In this document: positions 33,565-42,673 of the stretch, piece by piece
How positions within the stretch are numbered: the stretch's first letter is position 1
Layout of the letters: every line of letters starts with the position of its first letter
Source of the DNA: Bacteroidota bacterium
GTDB taxonomy: Bacteria; Bacteroidota; Bacteroidia; Bacteroidales; JAAUTT01
Assembly: GCA_021779665.1 (NCBI GenBank)
Contig: JAJYAG010000019.1
Location: 1-59,865 of the forward strand
DNA length: 59,865 nt
Direction of reading: 5' to 3'
The notes under the pieces: model-generated
Databases searched by the model: none
Told to the model about the DNA's origin: nothing
The model's input: the letters and a program-made list of their open reading frames with translations, nothing else
Program-made: the position numbers and the translations under genes

Positions 33565-33904
33565 AAAACATATAACACCAGAGAATATAACCGAGTGGTT
33601 ATCTTCTACGGGCTTCCTTTTCCCCAGGAACGAAGTTGAGCTTGAAAGGTTTGAGAAACTATATGGAGATATAGATTTCGGCTTAACAGGTAAGGAGATT
33701 GATCCTGATCAAATTATAAATGGCACTTTTAAAGAAAAAAGGATAGCTAAAATTCCAGACAATATTAATAAGATAGAAATCAATCCTTATCGCATGGCCG
33801 CTAGAAATGGAAACGAGTTGCCAAAGCACATCCTGGATAAAATCAAAAAAAACCAAAGCAAGCCCAGAAATGATTCACCCGAACCGGAAGGCTCAGATAA
33901 GTAA
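33551..33904 (+). CDS. Unknown protein between sigma factor and peptidase (117 residues)
   Basis: Soluble, lysine-rich protein with a disordered C-terminal third. Residues 10-40 (ITEWLSSTGFLFPRNEVELERFEKLYG) form a helix pair that may be an interaction domain. It overlaps the sigma gene by 14 bases and the ImmA gene by 35. Because ImmA/IrrE peptidases cut regulatory proteins, it is a reasonable candidate for the anti-sigma factor or cleaved regulator of this operon; this is inference only. Confidence 0.6.
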   Translation: MAQNKKHITPENITEWLSSTGFLFPRNEVELERFEKLYGDIDFGLTGKEIDPDQIINGTFKEKRIAKIPDNINKIEINPYRMAARNGNELPKHILDKIKKNQSKPRNDSPEPEGSDK

Positions 33905-34706
33905 ATTGGCAGAGTTTATTGCCTATGAGTTCTCCTATAAGAATCTCACGTTGCTTAATGAAATTGCTCAGTTTGAAGATGTGCCTGTTCACTACGATAA
34001 CTACGAAGATGCTTTTGATGGAATGTTGCTTTATGACATAGATGGATGTGATTTTCATATTCATATAAACACTGATAATGGAAATCGGCAAGATTCGAGA
34101 AGAGGAAGATTTACATTTGCTCACGAACTTGGACATTTCTTCCTAGATGAACATCGTCTGGGATTAAAATATGGTTTGCTTGAACCACATGCATCATTTC
34201 ACAATTTAAATCAGAAGTCATTAATAGAGGAAGAAGCTGACTACTTTGCAAGTTGTTTATTAATGCCAAAGGATAAATTTAGGAATTATTCGTCCGAATA
34301 CAGAAGACTAACAGGAAAAAGGAATTTCTCTCTAGACATATTACTTGGTTTATCAGAAAGTTTCAAAACAAGTGTATTATCAACTCTTATTCGATTCGGC
34401 GAAATTGGTACCCATGAGATTTTCGCTGTGGTTTCTAAGGACAATCTCGCGAAATGGTATGTAAAAAGCATAGACTTTCCCAATTGGAAATTCAAAATCA
34501 AAGTCGGTGACACAATACCACAGACTACAGTTGCCGGGGAATATTATTCAACAGAAAACAAAAAGTATACCGGCATTGCTCAGATGTCGGTTGAAGACTG
34601 GTTTAATCCGCCGATTGATGATAATAGAGCAAACCGAAAAATGTATGAGCAATGTTATTACTCAGATAGCTATGGCTATGTGATTAGTTTAATGTGGTTT
34701 GATTAA
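33870..34706 (+). CDS. ImmA/IrrE-family zinc metallopeptidase
   Basis: A protein of 278 residues starting at 33870; this ATG was chosen because upstream codons lie deep inside the previous gene. The zinc motif is FAHELGHFFLDEH (about residues 71-83), with EEEADYFASCLLMP as the downstream glutamate helix, the standard ImmA/IrrE pair. Such enzymes cut repressors in response to DNA damage or mobile-element signals. The C-terminal half (from residue 170) is a separate domain with no known name. Overlapping starts suggest one operon with the sigma factor. Confidence 0.85.
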   Translation: MIHPNRKAQISKLAEFIAYEFSYKNLTLLNEIAQFEDVPVHYDNYEDAFDGMLLYDIDGCDFHIHINTDNGNRQDSRRGRFTFAHELGHFFLDEHRLGLKYGLLEPHASFHNLNQKSLIEEEADYFASCLLMPKDKFRNYSSEYRRLTGKRNFSLDILLGLSESFKTSVLSTLIRFGEIGTHEIFAVVSKDNLAKWYVKSIDFPNWKFKIKVGDTIPQTTVAGEYYSTENKKYTGIAQMSVEDWFNPPIDDNRANRKMYEQCYYSDSYGYVISLMWFD

Positions 34707-34749
34707 TTAATTTATAATTATAAGAGCTGGACTAAATAACATCAAGCTT

Positions 34750-36414
34750 ATGTCTACAGAGCATTCGGGTGAAATAGAAAATGTTTGGGCAAAAACAATT
34801 GAATGGAAAGATATACATATCAGCCATGTCAGCCAGGAAAATAAAGGTAGAAAAGGTTATTTTTGTCAAAGCTGCAAAAAAGAAATGCAAGCTGTTAAAT
34901 CCGAAATTCAAGGCAGAAAACAGTTTTTCAGACATGATCCTAAATCCTACTTACCTGGAGAAAAGAAATGCACTTACTCTGATGAAACATTCAGACATAA
35001 ATTAGCCAAAGAAATCCTTCAAAGGATCAAAAAGATTAAAGTTCCCGCTATATATAAGTTTCCACCTGTAGGAGTTAAAGGCCAGGCTATGTTTTTGTCT
35101 GAAGCAAAATTTGTGGAAGCGCATTCGGTCAGAATAGAACTATCGTTTTATGAAGATGATAACGGCAAGGTTTGTTGGGGAAGGGAAATTTCACCTAATG
35201 GAAACCTTCTTATTAGACCCGATGTTGCTTTTTTTAATGATAAAGGTGAACCAGTACTTTTAATAGAAATTGTTGCTACACATAAAATTAATCAAGATAA
35301 ATACCTTAAAATTAAAAGGCTCGGAATTAATACTGTTTGTATTCCAATCCCAAAAGATTCGGCTGAAAACATCGAGAAAGCCTTTTTAACTTCAAAATAT
35401 ATTCAATGGGTTTATAATTATGAGCAAGAATCAACAGCTTACATACCAACTGCCGAATCAGATAAAGATGGAATACCATCTTTTGATGAACTCCCGAAAA
35501 GAATTTTCACAGAAACTGTCTCGTGCCGAGAGTTCCAGATTAGCGAACTTATACGAAGAATTAAAATCTGTTTATCAGCAAGCGAATACCGAAACGTTGA
35601 ACAACGAATTAGATCAGAGTTATCAAGAGTTGAGGCACTTACAAACGATCTTGAAAAACAAAGACGAGAATTACAGGAAGGAATACGAAACGAACTTGAA
35701 GAAAAATATCGAACGAGAAGAAGCGCAATTGATCGAGCGCAGGAAAGTCTTGAACGAGAAGAAGAAGCGTTCGAAAGAAGTTTTCGCGATGGAATTGAAA
35801 AACAGGCTGGAATCTCTGAATCAGATTTACACGGAAAAATCACAGCTTTGGGAGAAAAAGAAAGAGAAGCTGACGAGAGATTTCTACAAAAAACAGACAA
35901 TTTGCAGTCTCAAATCTGTAATTATAGACTTCAGATCGCAGACATTATCGGAGAGCAAGACGCAATTAGAAAAGAAATTGACCAAATTCAATCCGATATT
36001 GAAACTTTACCAGGACAAACAGAGCGAATACAACGAGAAATCGACGCCTTACCTAGACTTGAAGAAGAATGCCGAGGATTTATCCAAAATAATACCGCCT
36101 CTCTCAATGAAATTACAAACAATCTCAAACGAGAACAAGAAAGATCAGGAGAGTTACGAAAAGATGTTGATGGAAAAATTGCCGGAATACGAGACAAGCT
36201 TGAAGAACGGTACCGAGAAGAAGAAAGGAGAATTGTTGATGCAGTTAAAAGAAGAGATTTTAGTGGAGATGACGAGTTTGCCCGATCTTGTAAAGACTCG
36301 CTTGAAAGACTGGGATATTATAAGAATTGGGAATTATTGGCTCAACAAAGAAACAGATATGAAGAAGCTATCAGATGCATTCAGTTCATGGATTACAAGA
36401 ATTGGCATGACTGA
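34750..36414 (+). CDS. CoiA-like nuclease domain fused to a long coiled coil
   Basis: A 554-residue protein. Residues 1-75 hold a cysteine pair (FCQSCKKEM) and FFRHDP, then residues 85-205 form a PD-(D/E)XK-like core (RPDVAFF, then LLIEIVATHKI), similar to CoiA-type proteins. Residues 270-520 are a charged coiled coil. From about 35520 the Arg codons change: none are CGA before that point but about 17 are CGA after it. The same stretch is open in a second frame (35420-36460). It follows ImmA by 43 bases. A DNA-end or foreign-DNA sensor is possible. Confidence 0.7.
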   Translation: MSTEHSGEIENVWAKTIEWKDIHISHVSQENKGRKGYFCQSCKKEMQAVKSEIQGRKQFFRHDPKSYLPGEKKCTYSDETFRHKLAKEILQRIKKIKVPAIYKFPPVGVKGQAMFLSEAKFVEAHSVRIELSFYEDDNGKVCWGREISPNGNLLIRPDVAFFNDKGEPVLLIEIVATHKINQDKYLKIKRLGINTVCIPIPKDSAENIEKAFLTSKYIQWVYNYEQESTAYIPTAESDKDGIPSFDELPKRIFTETVSCREFQISELIRRIKICLSASEYRNVEQRIRSELSRVEALTNDLEKQRRELQEGIRNELEEKYRTRRSAIDRAQESLEREEEAFERSFRDGIEKQAGISESDLHGKITALGEKEREADERFLQKTDNLQSQICNYRLQIADIIGEQDAIRKEIDQIQSDIETLPGQTERIQREIDALPRLEEECRGFIQNNTASLNEITNNLKREQERSGELRKDVDGKIAGIRDKLEERYREEERRIVDAVKRRDFSGDDEFARSCKDSLERLGYYKNWELLAQQRNRYEEAIRCIQFMDYKNWHD

Positions 36415-36460
36415 AGAAAGATTTTGGGAGTTATTTGAAAAAAACACTTTGAAAAAATAA
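35420..36460 (+). CDS. Second long frame overlapping the nuclease gene (346 codons)
   Basis: Open for 346 codons in the +1 frame relative to the 554-residue gene, sharing 995 bases. It starts with ATG, has a natural Lys/Glu/Leu-rich coiled-coil composition and ends SSWITRIGMTEERFWELF. In the other frame all 14 TA-ending Leu/Ile codons are followed by C or T, which keeps this frame free of stops. Chance openness is therefore unlikely. No ribosome-binding site is obvious, and production as an internal start or a frameshift product is open. It could also be a composition artefact. Confidence 0.4.
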   Translation: MSKNQQLTYQLPNQIKMEYHLLMNSRKEFSQKLSRAESSRLANLYEELKSVYQQANTETLNNELDQSYQELRHLQTILKNKDENYRKEYETNLKKNIEREEAQLIERRKVLNEKKKRSKEVFAMELKNRLESLNQIYTEKSQLWEKKKEKLTRDFYKKQTICSLKSVIIDFRSQTLSESKTQLEKKLTKFNPILKLYQDKQSEYNEKSTPYLDLKKNAEDLSKIIPPLSMKLQTISNENKKDQESYEKMLMEKLPEYETSLKNGTEKKKGELLMQLKEEILVEMTSLPDLVKTRLKDWDIIRIGNYWLNKETDMKKLSDAFSSWITRIGMTEERFWELFEKNTLKK

Positions 36461-36629
36461 AACTGCTATTACATGTATTCATGGACTAAAACATTTTTTT
36501 TGATAATTGGAAAGAATACAAACCATGTTATATGTAATACGTGTAATTATTCAATTTCCTAATTTGGTGATTAGGTGCGAAGTATATTAAAATATCCAAT
36601 TCTCAATTATGTCTCACAAATCCAGATGT

Positions 36630-37829
36630 TTACGATCTTCTTACTATAGTAGTATTAATTGGATCATATTGGTAATTTAATATTTTCCCATTAATAATTA
36701 ATTCTATCGTTTGCTCGATTACTTCGAGAGGGGCAATGAACCATTCCCGAGGACAATGCTTTAGCCCATTTTCATCAATAACGTCGATGTTTAAACAAGA
36801 ACTGCCAAAGAAATTGTGAAGCAGGTTTTCGAGCTTTTGCGGGTTCATGTTCAAACATTGCCACCCTGTTACGAACTCTACGGGTGCCATTAAATAAGTA
36901 GGCTCCTTTTCTGCATTTTTAATACGCAATTCAATTGAGGTTGTGGAATATCCAATTTTATACAAATTCTTAAGAGATGTAATGCGGGAGTCGTTACTTT
37001 TTGACTTTAGAATATAGATAAAGCCCGTAGTTACATCATCCTTTGAAACGGTCCCAAAACTTTCTAAGAAACCTTGGTTGACCTTATCAATATTATCGGT
37101 AACGACACTTCCATTGGAATATAGGATTTTTTCAACTGACCTTTTGAGCATGTTTGATTCTGTGCCATTTTCGAAAATACATCTTGTACGACCATCTGCA
37201 AAAACTCTGGTTCCATCAGGTCTATAATGCTCTTTTCGGGTAATGCTAATGCTTTCCAAATAGAAAAGCACACCATTGTGCACATAGTATGATCCTGCAA
37301 TTAAATTCTTTTGACCAAATTCAATTAGCTTACGTTTTTTATTTGCAAGATCTTGTTGTACTTCCTTAAATAAGTGTTCGTATTTTTCGAAATCTTTGCA
37401 TGGTTTTCTTTTTGCAATGAACTCTGCACTTGCTCTTTGGAAATCTTTTGGGGTATGCTTAAAATCAAATAAGCCTTCGGTATCGGCACTTAATAAATCA
37501 AATGTTGAATCATTGAAAATATCATCTATTGAATTTATTTCTTTTAATTCAAATTGTAAAAGGTTGAATTTATCAAAGGGTTTTAGCGATGCCATCTTTT
37601 CCTGGCTTTCTCTTAAGCTTTTTAAACGAGTGTAAAGCATATACTCGCCTATACTGCTTGGATTTGCCTGAGGTTCACGACTATTTTTTTCAAAATAATC
37701 ATTTATCTCAAGAAAAGATGCCAGCAACCGTTCATCAGCATTGCGTACTGTTATAACTTTGGGTTTAACAACCAGCAATCCTAAAGGATCGTTATTAAAA
37801 ATATCATTTAATACTGAGTCCTTATCCAT
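36630..37829 (-). CDS. T5orf172/GIY-YIG-type nuclease protein
   Basis: A 399-residue protein. The C-terminal part (from about residue 270) reads GFIYILKSKS..., LYKIGYSTTSIELRI, ENLLHNFFGS and CPREWFIAPLEVIE, which is the T5orf172 branch of the GIY-YIG fold, with the tyrosine in YIL and the glycine-tyrosine in KIGYS. The N-terminal 260 residues are unrecognised. It overlaps the helicase gene by eight bases and is the third gene of the methylase-helicase-nuclease series. It probably supplies DNA cleavage or recognition for a restriction-like system. Confidence 0.75.
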   Translation of the reverse strand: MDKDSVLNDIFNNDPLGLLVVKPKVITVRNADERLLASFLEINDYFEKNSREPQANPSSIGEYMLYTRLKSLRESQEKMASLKPFDKFNLLQFELKEINSIDDIFNDSTFDLLSADTEGLFDFKHTPKDFQRASAEFIAKRKPCKDFEKYEHLFKEVQQDLANKKRKLIEFGQKNLIAGSYYVHNGVLFYLESISITRKEHYRPDGTRVFADGRTRCIFENGTESNMLKRSVEKILYSNGSVVTDNIDKVNQGFLESFGTVSKDDVTTGFIYILKSKSNDSRITSLKNLYKIGYSTTSIELRIKNAEKEPTYLMAPVEFVTGWQCLNMNPQKLENLLHNFFGSSCLNIDVIDENGLKHCPREWFIAPLEVIEQTIELIINGKILNYQYDPINTTIVRRS

Positions 37830-39756
37830 TTTCTGCTTGGCGTTTACGTTTTTCTTCTTTTAAATAGATAATGCATTCGGCCATTCGTTTTTCTAAAGGA
37901 TCGTTAGAACTTAACTGAGGTTCTTTATTATAGGTTTTGACAAACTCCTGAATTTTTGGCCAAAGGATTTTTGCTTCTTCAAAATCCATTTTTATACGGG
38001 TTGCCTCAATGGTATCTTGTATAACTTTAAGAACTTTAGTGGTTACTGATTTAGAAAGGATTTCAAAAGCTTTCTGGAAAGGATTTATCCTGTCAATAAG
38101 GTCAACATGAATATCATCAATATTGACAAAATTATCTGCCATACGAATAAACCGTTTGTCCCCCACCTCTGTGATTTCACCATTTTTAATTACCGAATCG
38201 ACTACTACATGCTGCCGGATTTCTTCAACCTCGGTTTCGGACAAATCGGGATATTTGACTTTGATAATTTTGGGTATAAGAACTTTGTTTATTACTTCTG
38301 GGTCAACATTGCCCGGAATAGCTTTAATCATTGTATCGTCCTGTAAAATGGTTGCCTTTAGATCGTTTAAATCTGAATCAATAATGTCTTTTACCCTTTG
38401 TGTACTTGGTTCCTTAAACCCTTTAATCTTTATTTCTCCTGGTTGGGGTTTATCCTCATCGGATACCTTGGTTTTAAAATTCCAGTTTGGGGCCAATACT
38501 TGCTCCATTAATAAGGAGGCTGTAATCGCTTTTAGCATGTTGTTTACAGAAAGCTTTACCAAATCATCATCGGCGTCAGGTTGAGCAATAAGGTTTGTAA
38601 ACTGTGCGTGGGTTTTATTGCTGCTATCGCGGGTAGCCCGACCAATGATTTGAATAATTTCAGTTAATGAGCCACGGTACCCGACTGTTAAGGCATGTTC
38701 GCAATATGGCCAGTCAAAACCTTCCTTTGCCATTCCCAAAGCAATAATTAAATCCATATCATCGATGGATTTAATGTTTCGCAAATAGGCTACAATCTTA
38801 TCCCGTTCCCTTTGGCTGTCTTCCACCAAATCTGCAATTTTTATTGTTTTGCCATCATTATGACGTTTCACATAAATTACACCTGTAGCAGAATCTTGCT
38901 TTTCAACTTTTCCGATGGCATCTATTATAAAATCAACTTCTTTGTGCTTGTCTTTAGTGGATTCTCCTGAATTAACGTTTGGAATATGTACGATGGTTTT
39001 TTTATCCGTATCTAAAACTTCCAAAATAGCAGACATGTAACGACCTTGATAAAAGTGATAGCCGATGCCAAGCGATTTCAAATAATTATAACCATTTAGC
39101 TGTTCGTAGTAATTGTAAGTTACTTTAGTAAACCGAGCTTCATCTTCCGGCTTAAGCACCGGTACACTATCCCCACGAAAATAAGATCCCGTCATGGCTA
39201 TTATGTGGGCAGTAGATTTATCCATTATGCCACGAAGCAATTCGCCCAAACGGTTGTTAACGTCAGCCGAAACATGGTGAAACTCGTCAATAGCCAAAAG
39301 GCAGTTGTTGAACTTTTCTTCGGAGATTTCCTCACATGCAAAGCGAAGTGTTGCATGGGTACAAATCAAAATTTGTTCTGTACTATCAAGAAAATCGTGG
39401 AACGAGGAAACTTTGCTTTGACTGTTATCACTACCAACAGTACATAAATTGTATCTGTCATTAGGTTCCCAATTAGCGAAAAAGCCATATTGCTTTAAAT
39501 CGGTTGCGGCAAAAGAGCCTCCGATTGATCTTTCGGGAACTGCAACAATAACCTTTTTTAAACCCTGATGCATGAGTTTGTCCAAGGCAAGAAACATTAA
39601 AGCTCTAGATTTACCAGATGCAGGCGGCGCTTTTAATAACAAATAACGTGCATCGCGGCTTTGAAATGCCTTTTCCTGCATTTCACGCATTCCCATGGAA
39701 TTGGTTTTAGAGCTTTGGCCTGTTTGGGCATAGGTAACTTTTACAATATCGGGCAT
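37822..39756 (-). CDS. Superfamily 2 DEAD/DEAH-type helicase
   Basis: A 644-residue motor protein. Motif I is APPASGKS (residues 43-50), motif II is DEFH (157-160), motif III is MTGS near 186 and motif VI is QIIGRATRDS near 373. The last 220 residues are an unrecognised accessory domain. It lies three bases after the methyltransferase gene and overlaps the nuclease gene, so the three are made together. By analogy with type I and III restriction motors it would translocate on DNA to allow cleavage. Confidence 0.85.
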   Translation of the reverse strand: MPDIVKVTYAQTGQSSKTNSMGMREMQEKAFQSRDARYLLLKAPPASGKSRALMFLALDKLMHQGLKKVIVAVPERSIGGSFAATDLKQYGFFANWEPNDRYNLCTVGSDNSQSKVSSFHDFLDSTEQILICTHATLRFACEEISEEKFNNCLLAIDEFHHVSADVNNRLGELLRGIMDKSTAHIIAMTGSYFRGDSVPVLKPEDEARFTKVTYNYYEQLNGYNYLKSLGIGYHFYQGRYMSAILEVLDTDKKTIVHIPNVNSGESTKDKHKEVDFIIDAIGKVEKQDSATGVIYVKRHNDGKTIKIADLVEDSQRERDKIVAYLRNIKSIDDMDLIIALGMAKEGFDWPYCEHALTVGYRGSLTEIIQIIGRATRDSSNKTHAQFTNLIAQPDADDDLVKLSVNNMLKAITASLLMEQVLAPNWNFKTKVSDEDKPQPGEIKIKGFKEPSTQRVKDIIDSDLNDLKATILQDDTMIKAIPGNVDPEVINKVLIPKIIKVKYPDLSETEVEEIRQHVVVDSVIKNGEITEVGDKRFIRMADNFVNIDDIHVDLIDRINPFQKAFEILSKSVTTKVLKVIQDTIEATRIKMDFEEAKILWPKIQEFVKTYNKEPQLSSNDPLEKRMAECIIYLKEEKRKRQAENG

Positions 39757-39759
39757 GGG

Positions 39760-42549
39760 TTATTTCTTTTTGGTTTTTGATTTGGGTTTATTTTCAGCAC
39801 TAAACAAAGTACCTCCATTTTGTTCTTCATCAATCATCTGCTCATATAATTTAAATAAATACTCGAGGCGTTCTTCATCGGATTCGAAAGGTTTGCTGCG
39901 ATAACAGCGTTCAATTGCCAAATCGTTTAAGCGATGAGCCTCTCGCATACCCTCGGGCATTTTGTCGGGGTCATATAGCTCAGCAAGTGTTTTTTCCGGG
40001 TGTTTTTCGCGTTCCTCGAGGATGCGAAAGGTGCATTGTGTGAGTTCCTGTTTTTGAGTTTCGTTAATTAAGGGGAAGGGGAAAGAATTATAACAAATTT
40101 CTGTTGAATATCTTATACTTGTACCCAAATAACCTCCAACTGCTTTAACCCAAATCATATGAATACTTGAAGATAAAATTGAAAAAATAAATGGTTCACT
40201 ATCATAAATAACTTGGGCTGATTCAATTGGAATTACATCCTTAGAAAAAAAACCACATTGCATAAAAGTCCTTCTTTCTGAAGTTGTACGAGGAATCAAT
40301 ATAAAACCATTATCTGAAACCCTTCTATATCTAAATTGATGAGCACGATTTACTAATGTTTGAGCAACTTCACCACCATTTGCTCTAAATTCTCTTACTT
40401 GCTCTATTCTTTCATTAATGGGACTTATTTCAACCGCTTGTGCTAAATTATCATCTTCAATCCACAAACAAAATCGGGGAATACTATTTAAAAACTCTTC
40501 TCCCCCTATTAAAGGTCTAATAAATTTTTTGGCTAATGGATACTCTGCTAATATTTCATCTCTTTCTTCTTGGGACAATTTTAAAAAATTACCTTCTAAA
40601 GGCATATTGCCAAAAACCATTTCTGGTAATTTTGAAATCGAGCTTCTTCTACTTGATACAATAATAGATGGGCCTTCATTTAGATATGGTCCAATGTTAT
40701 CAACTTCTTTGCAATATTCGCCAAATATGTATTTTCTCTTTTTTCTAAGATTACCTCTTATTGAAAATATGACAACTTGAACACCAGCCTTATCTTTTGC
40801 ATTATTAGTCCATTTAAAAGGTGGATATGCAAAGCCTATTTCAATTTTGTTATTATATAAGTTTGGCCATAGTAAACCAACTTGATTACCTTGTATGACA
40901 GACTTTGTTGAAACAAATGCAGCCTCATTATTTGAGTCTTTAATATAGAATGATGCCTTGTAAAACCAGCAAGAGATGTAGTCTAGATTCTTAAAATCTT
41001 TGATATTCTTAAACACATGTGACAAGTCACTTCTTTGCTGAACTTCTTGAAGTTTAGCACCTAAATAAGGCGGGTTCCCCAACACATACACTTCATCACC
41101 TTCCTGTTTTGGGCAGACGTCATCCCAATCCAATCGGCAAGCATTTCCTTGCACAATATTTCCAGACTCTCGTAGTGGTAACGTAGGATTTGTGCGGCCA
41201 AATTCATTAAAGAATTCAACGTTCATTTGGTGTTCTGCAAGCCAAAGCGATAGCTGCGCTATTTCGTGAGCGAAATCATCGATTTCGATTCCAAAGAAAT
41301 TGCTTAACTGGATGTGCGAAAATAATTCAACCTGAAATGAAGCTGCAAGGGCCAATTGTTTTTGCGGTATAGAAAACATTTCAAGTTGCTCTGTATTTTT
41401 ATTAAATCCTGCGGCTAGTTTCTGTAAGTAAATAAGATGCTGTATTATTTTGATCTCTAATCTTCTTAATTCTTTATAGGCAATGATTAAGAAATTACCG
41501 CTTCCGCAAGCGGGATCAAAAATTTTAATTTTTGATAATCTTATAAGTAGTTTTTGTAAAGCGCGTGGATCATTTTTTGCTTTTTCAAATGCATCGTAAA
41601 GGTCGTTTAAAAATAAAGGTTCGATTACCTTCATGATATTTGGAACGGAAGTGTAATGCTGTCCTAAATTACCGCGTTGGTCAACAGAAATGACCGCCTG
41701 GAACATGGACCCGAAAATATCTGGATTGATTTCTTTCCATTGCAAATCCCCAACCTGAACAAGGGTTAAGCGTGATCGCCTGGTAAATTTTGGCGAAGCA
41801 AAGTGCTGTCGAAACAAGCCGCCGTTCACATAAGGAAAGGCTTGAAGATATACAGGTAAACCAATCCGCTTATCTTCAGGCGTATCTAATACTTCAAAAA
41901 GTTTATCAAAATAAGAGTGTAAGTCGCTGCCATCGGACTGCGTATGTGAATCAATACCATTTGTAAATTGGCCTTGTGCAAAAATATTAGTGTCTTCTGC
42001 AAAGAAGCAAAAGAGTAATCGGGAGAGAAAAACATTTAAGCTATGAGCGAATTCTGGTGATGGGTCGGGATTGTCTTTTCGAATTTCATCGAAAAGCTTT
42101 GCCATCTTATCAGCAGCTTTAACATCGTCAGGGTTTTCATTTACATGATTTTTTTTTTCCATTCCCGCCCATGGCAAAAAGAAGTCGAAATATTTAGGTA
42201 GTTCGTTTATTGTTATTTCAATTGTATCAAGCGTTTTTGTATCCTTTGCGATTAGTGTTATAGAGTCTGTAACGATTACAAACCTTGGTTCATGTTTAAA
42301 CACCCGAGGATTTTCAATAACAGCTTTAAACAGTTCCTGAGGGCTTTCTAAAAAAGTGGTTTTAAAAAATAGCTTTTTCTTCCAGTCGATCTCGCCTTCT
42401 ACTTTAGAGAGGTTCAAATTACCGTTTTGTAAACGGGATATTGATGCCTTGGGGGTGCCATAAGCTAACAGCAAATCGAATATAAAAGTCTCCTTATTAA
42501 AAGACTCTATTAGGGATTGAAGGTTTCTTTCTATCTGGACACTATTCAT
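39760..42549 (-). CDS. DNA adenine methyltransferase of restriction-like system (MmeI/YeeA-like)
   Basis: A 929-residue class I methyltransferase. The start at 42549 (MNSVQIERNL) replaces an upstream frame start because the preceding 46 codons are hydrophobic, AT-rich and non-homologous in appearance. AdoMet motif DPACGSG lies at 345-351 and the catalytic NPPY lies at 492-495 in GNPPYLGAKL. A specificity-like region occupies residues 560-830. The N-terminal 170 residues resemble the MmeI/YeeA N-terminus, but no complete PD-(D/E)XK nuclease is evident, so cutting is presumably done by the GIY-YIG partner. Confidence 0.85.
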   Translation of the reverse strand: MNSVQIERNLQSLIESFNKETFIFDLLLAYGTPKASISRLQNGNLNLSKVEGEIDWKKKLFFKTTFLESPQELFKAVIENPRVFKHEPRFVIVTDSITLIAKDTKTLDTIEITINELPKYFDFFLPWAGMEKKNHVNENPDDVKAADKMAKLFDEIRKDNPDPSPEFAHSLNVFLSRLLFCFFAEDTNIFAQGQFTNGIDSHTQSDGSDLHSYFDKLFEVLDTPEDKRIGLPVYLQAFPYVNGGLFRQHFASPKFTRRSRLTLVQVGDLQWKEINPDIFGSMFQAVISVDQRGNLGQHYTSVPNIMKVIEPLFLNDLYDAFEKAKNDPRALQKLLIRLSKIKIFDPACGSGNFLIIAYKELRRLEIKIIQHLIYLQKLAAGFNKNTEQLEMFSIPQKQLALAASFQVELFSHIQLSNFFGIEIDDFAHEIAQLSLWLAEHQMNVEFFNEFGRTNPTLPLRESGNIVQGNACRLDWDDVCPKQEGDEVYVLGNPPYLGAKLQEVQQRSDLSHVFKNIKDFKNLDYISCWFYKASFYIKDSNNEAAFVSTKSVIQGNQVGLLWPNLYNNKIEIGFAYPPFKWTNNAKDKAGVQVVIFSIRGNLRKKRKYIFGEYCKEVDNIGPYLNEGPSIIVSSRRSSISKLPEMVFGNMPLEGNFLKLSQEERDEILAEYPLAKKFIRPLIGGEEFLNSIPRFCLWIEDDNLAQAVEISPINERIEQVREFRANGGEVAQTLVNRAHQFRYRRVSDNGFILIPRTTSERRTFMQCGFFSKDVIPIESAQVIYDSEPFIFSILSSSIHMIWVKAVGGYLGTSIRYSTEICYNSFPFPLINETQKQELTQCTFRILEEREKHPEKTLAELYDPDKMPEGMREAHRLNDLAIERCYRSKPFESDEERLEYLFKLYEQMIDEEQNGGTLFSAENKPKSKTKKK

Positions 42550-42659
42550 TATTGATAAATTAACTCTTAAAAATAAGTATTTGTGGATAAGAAAAGCTGT
42601 TTTCAAGCAAATTATTAATGGAAGCCGGGGAAGTAATAAAAAGTTGAAAAAGCATTCCG

Positions 42660-42667
42660 TATCTTTG
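42660..42667 (+). promoter_or_regulatory. -7 promoter box directly before a start codon
   Basis: TATCTTTG ends only six bases before the ATG at 42674. If used, transcription would begin at or next to the start codon, giving a leaderless message. Confidence 0.5.
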
Positions 42668-42673
42668 TAGCTT

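Noticed and set aside
35439-35900. A 153-codon minus-strand frame in the dual-coding region
   Set aside because: It is Ser-rich and biased, a complement of the Glu/Arg/Lys-rich coiled-coil codons, with no start signal.
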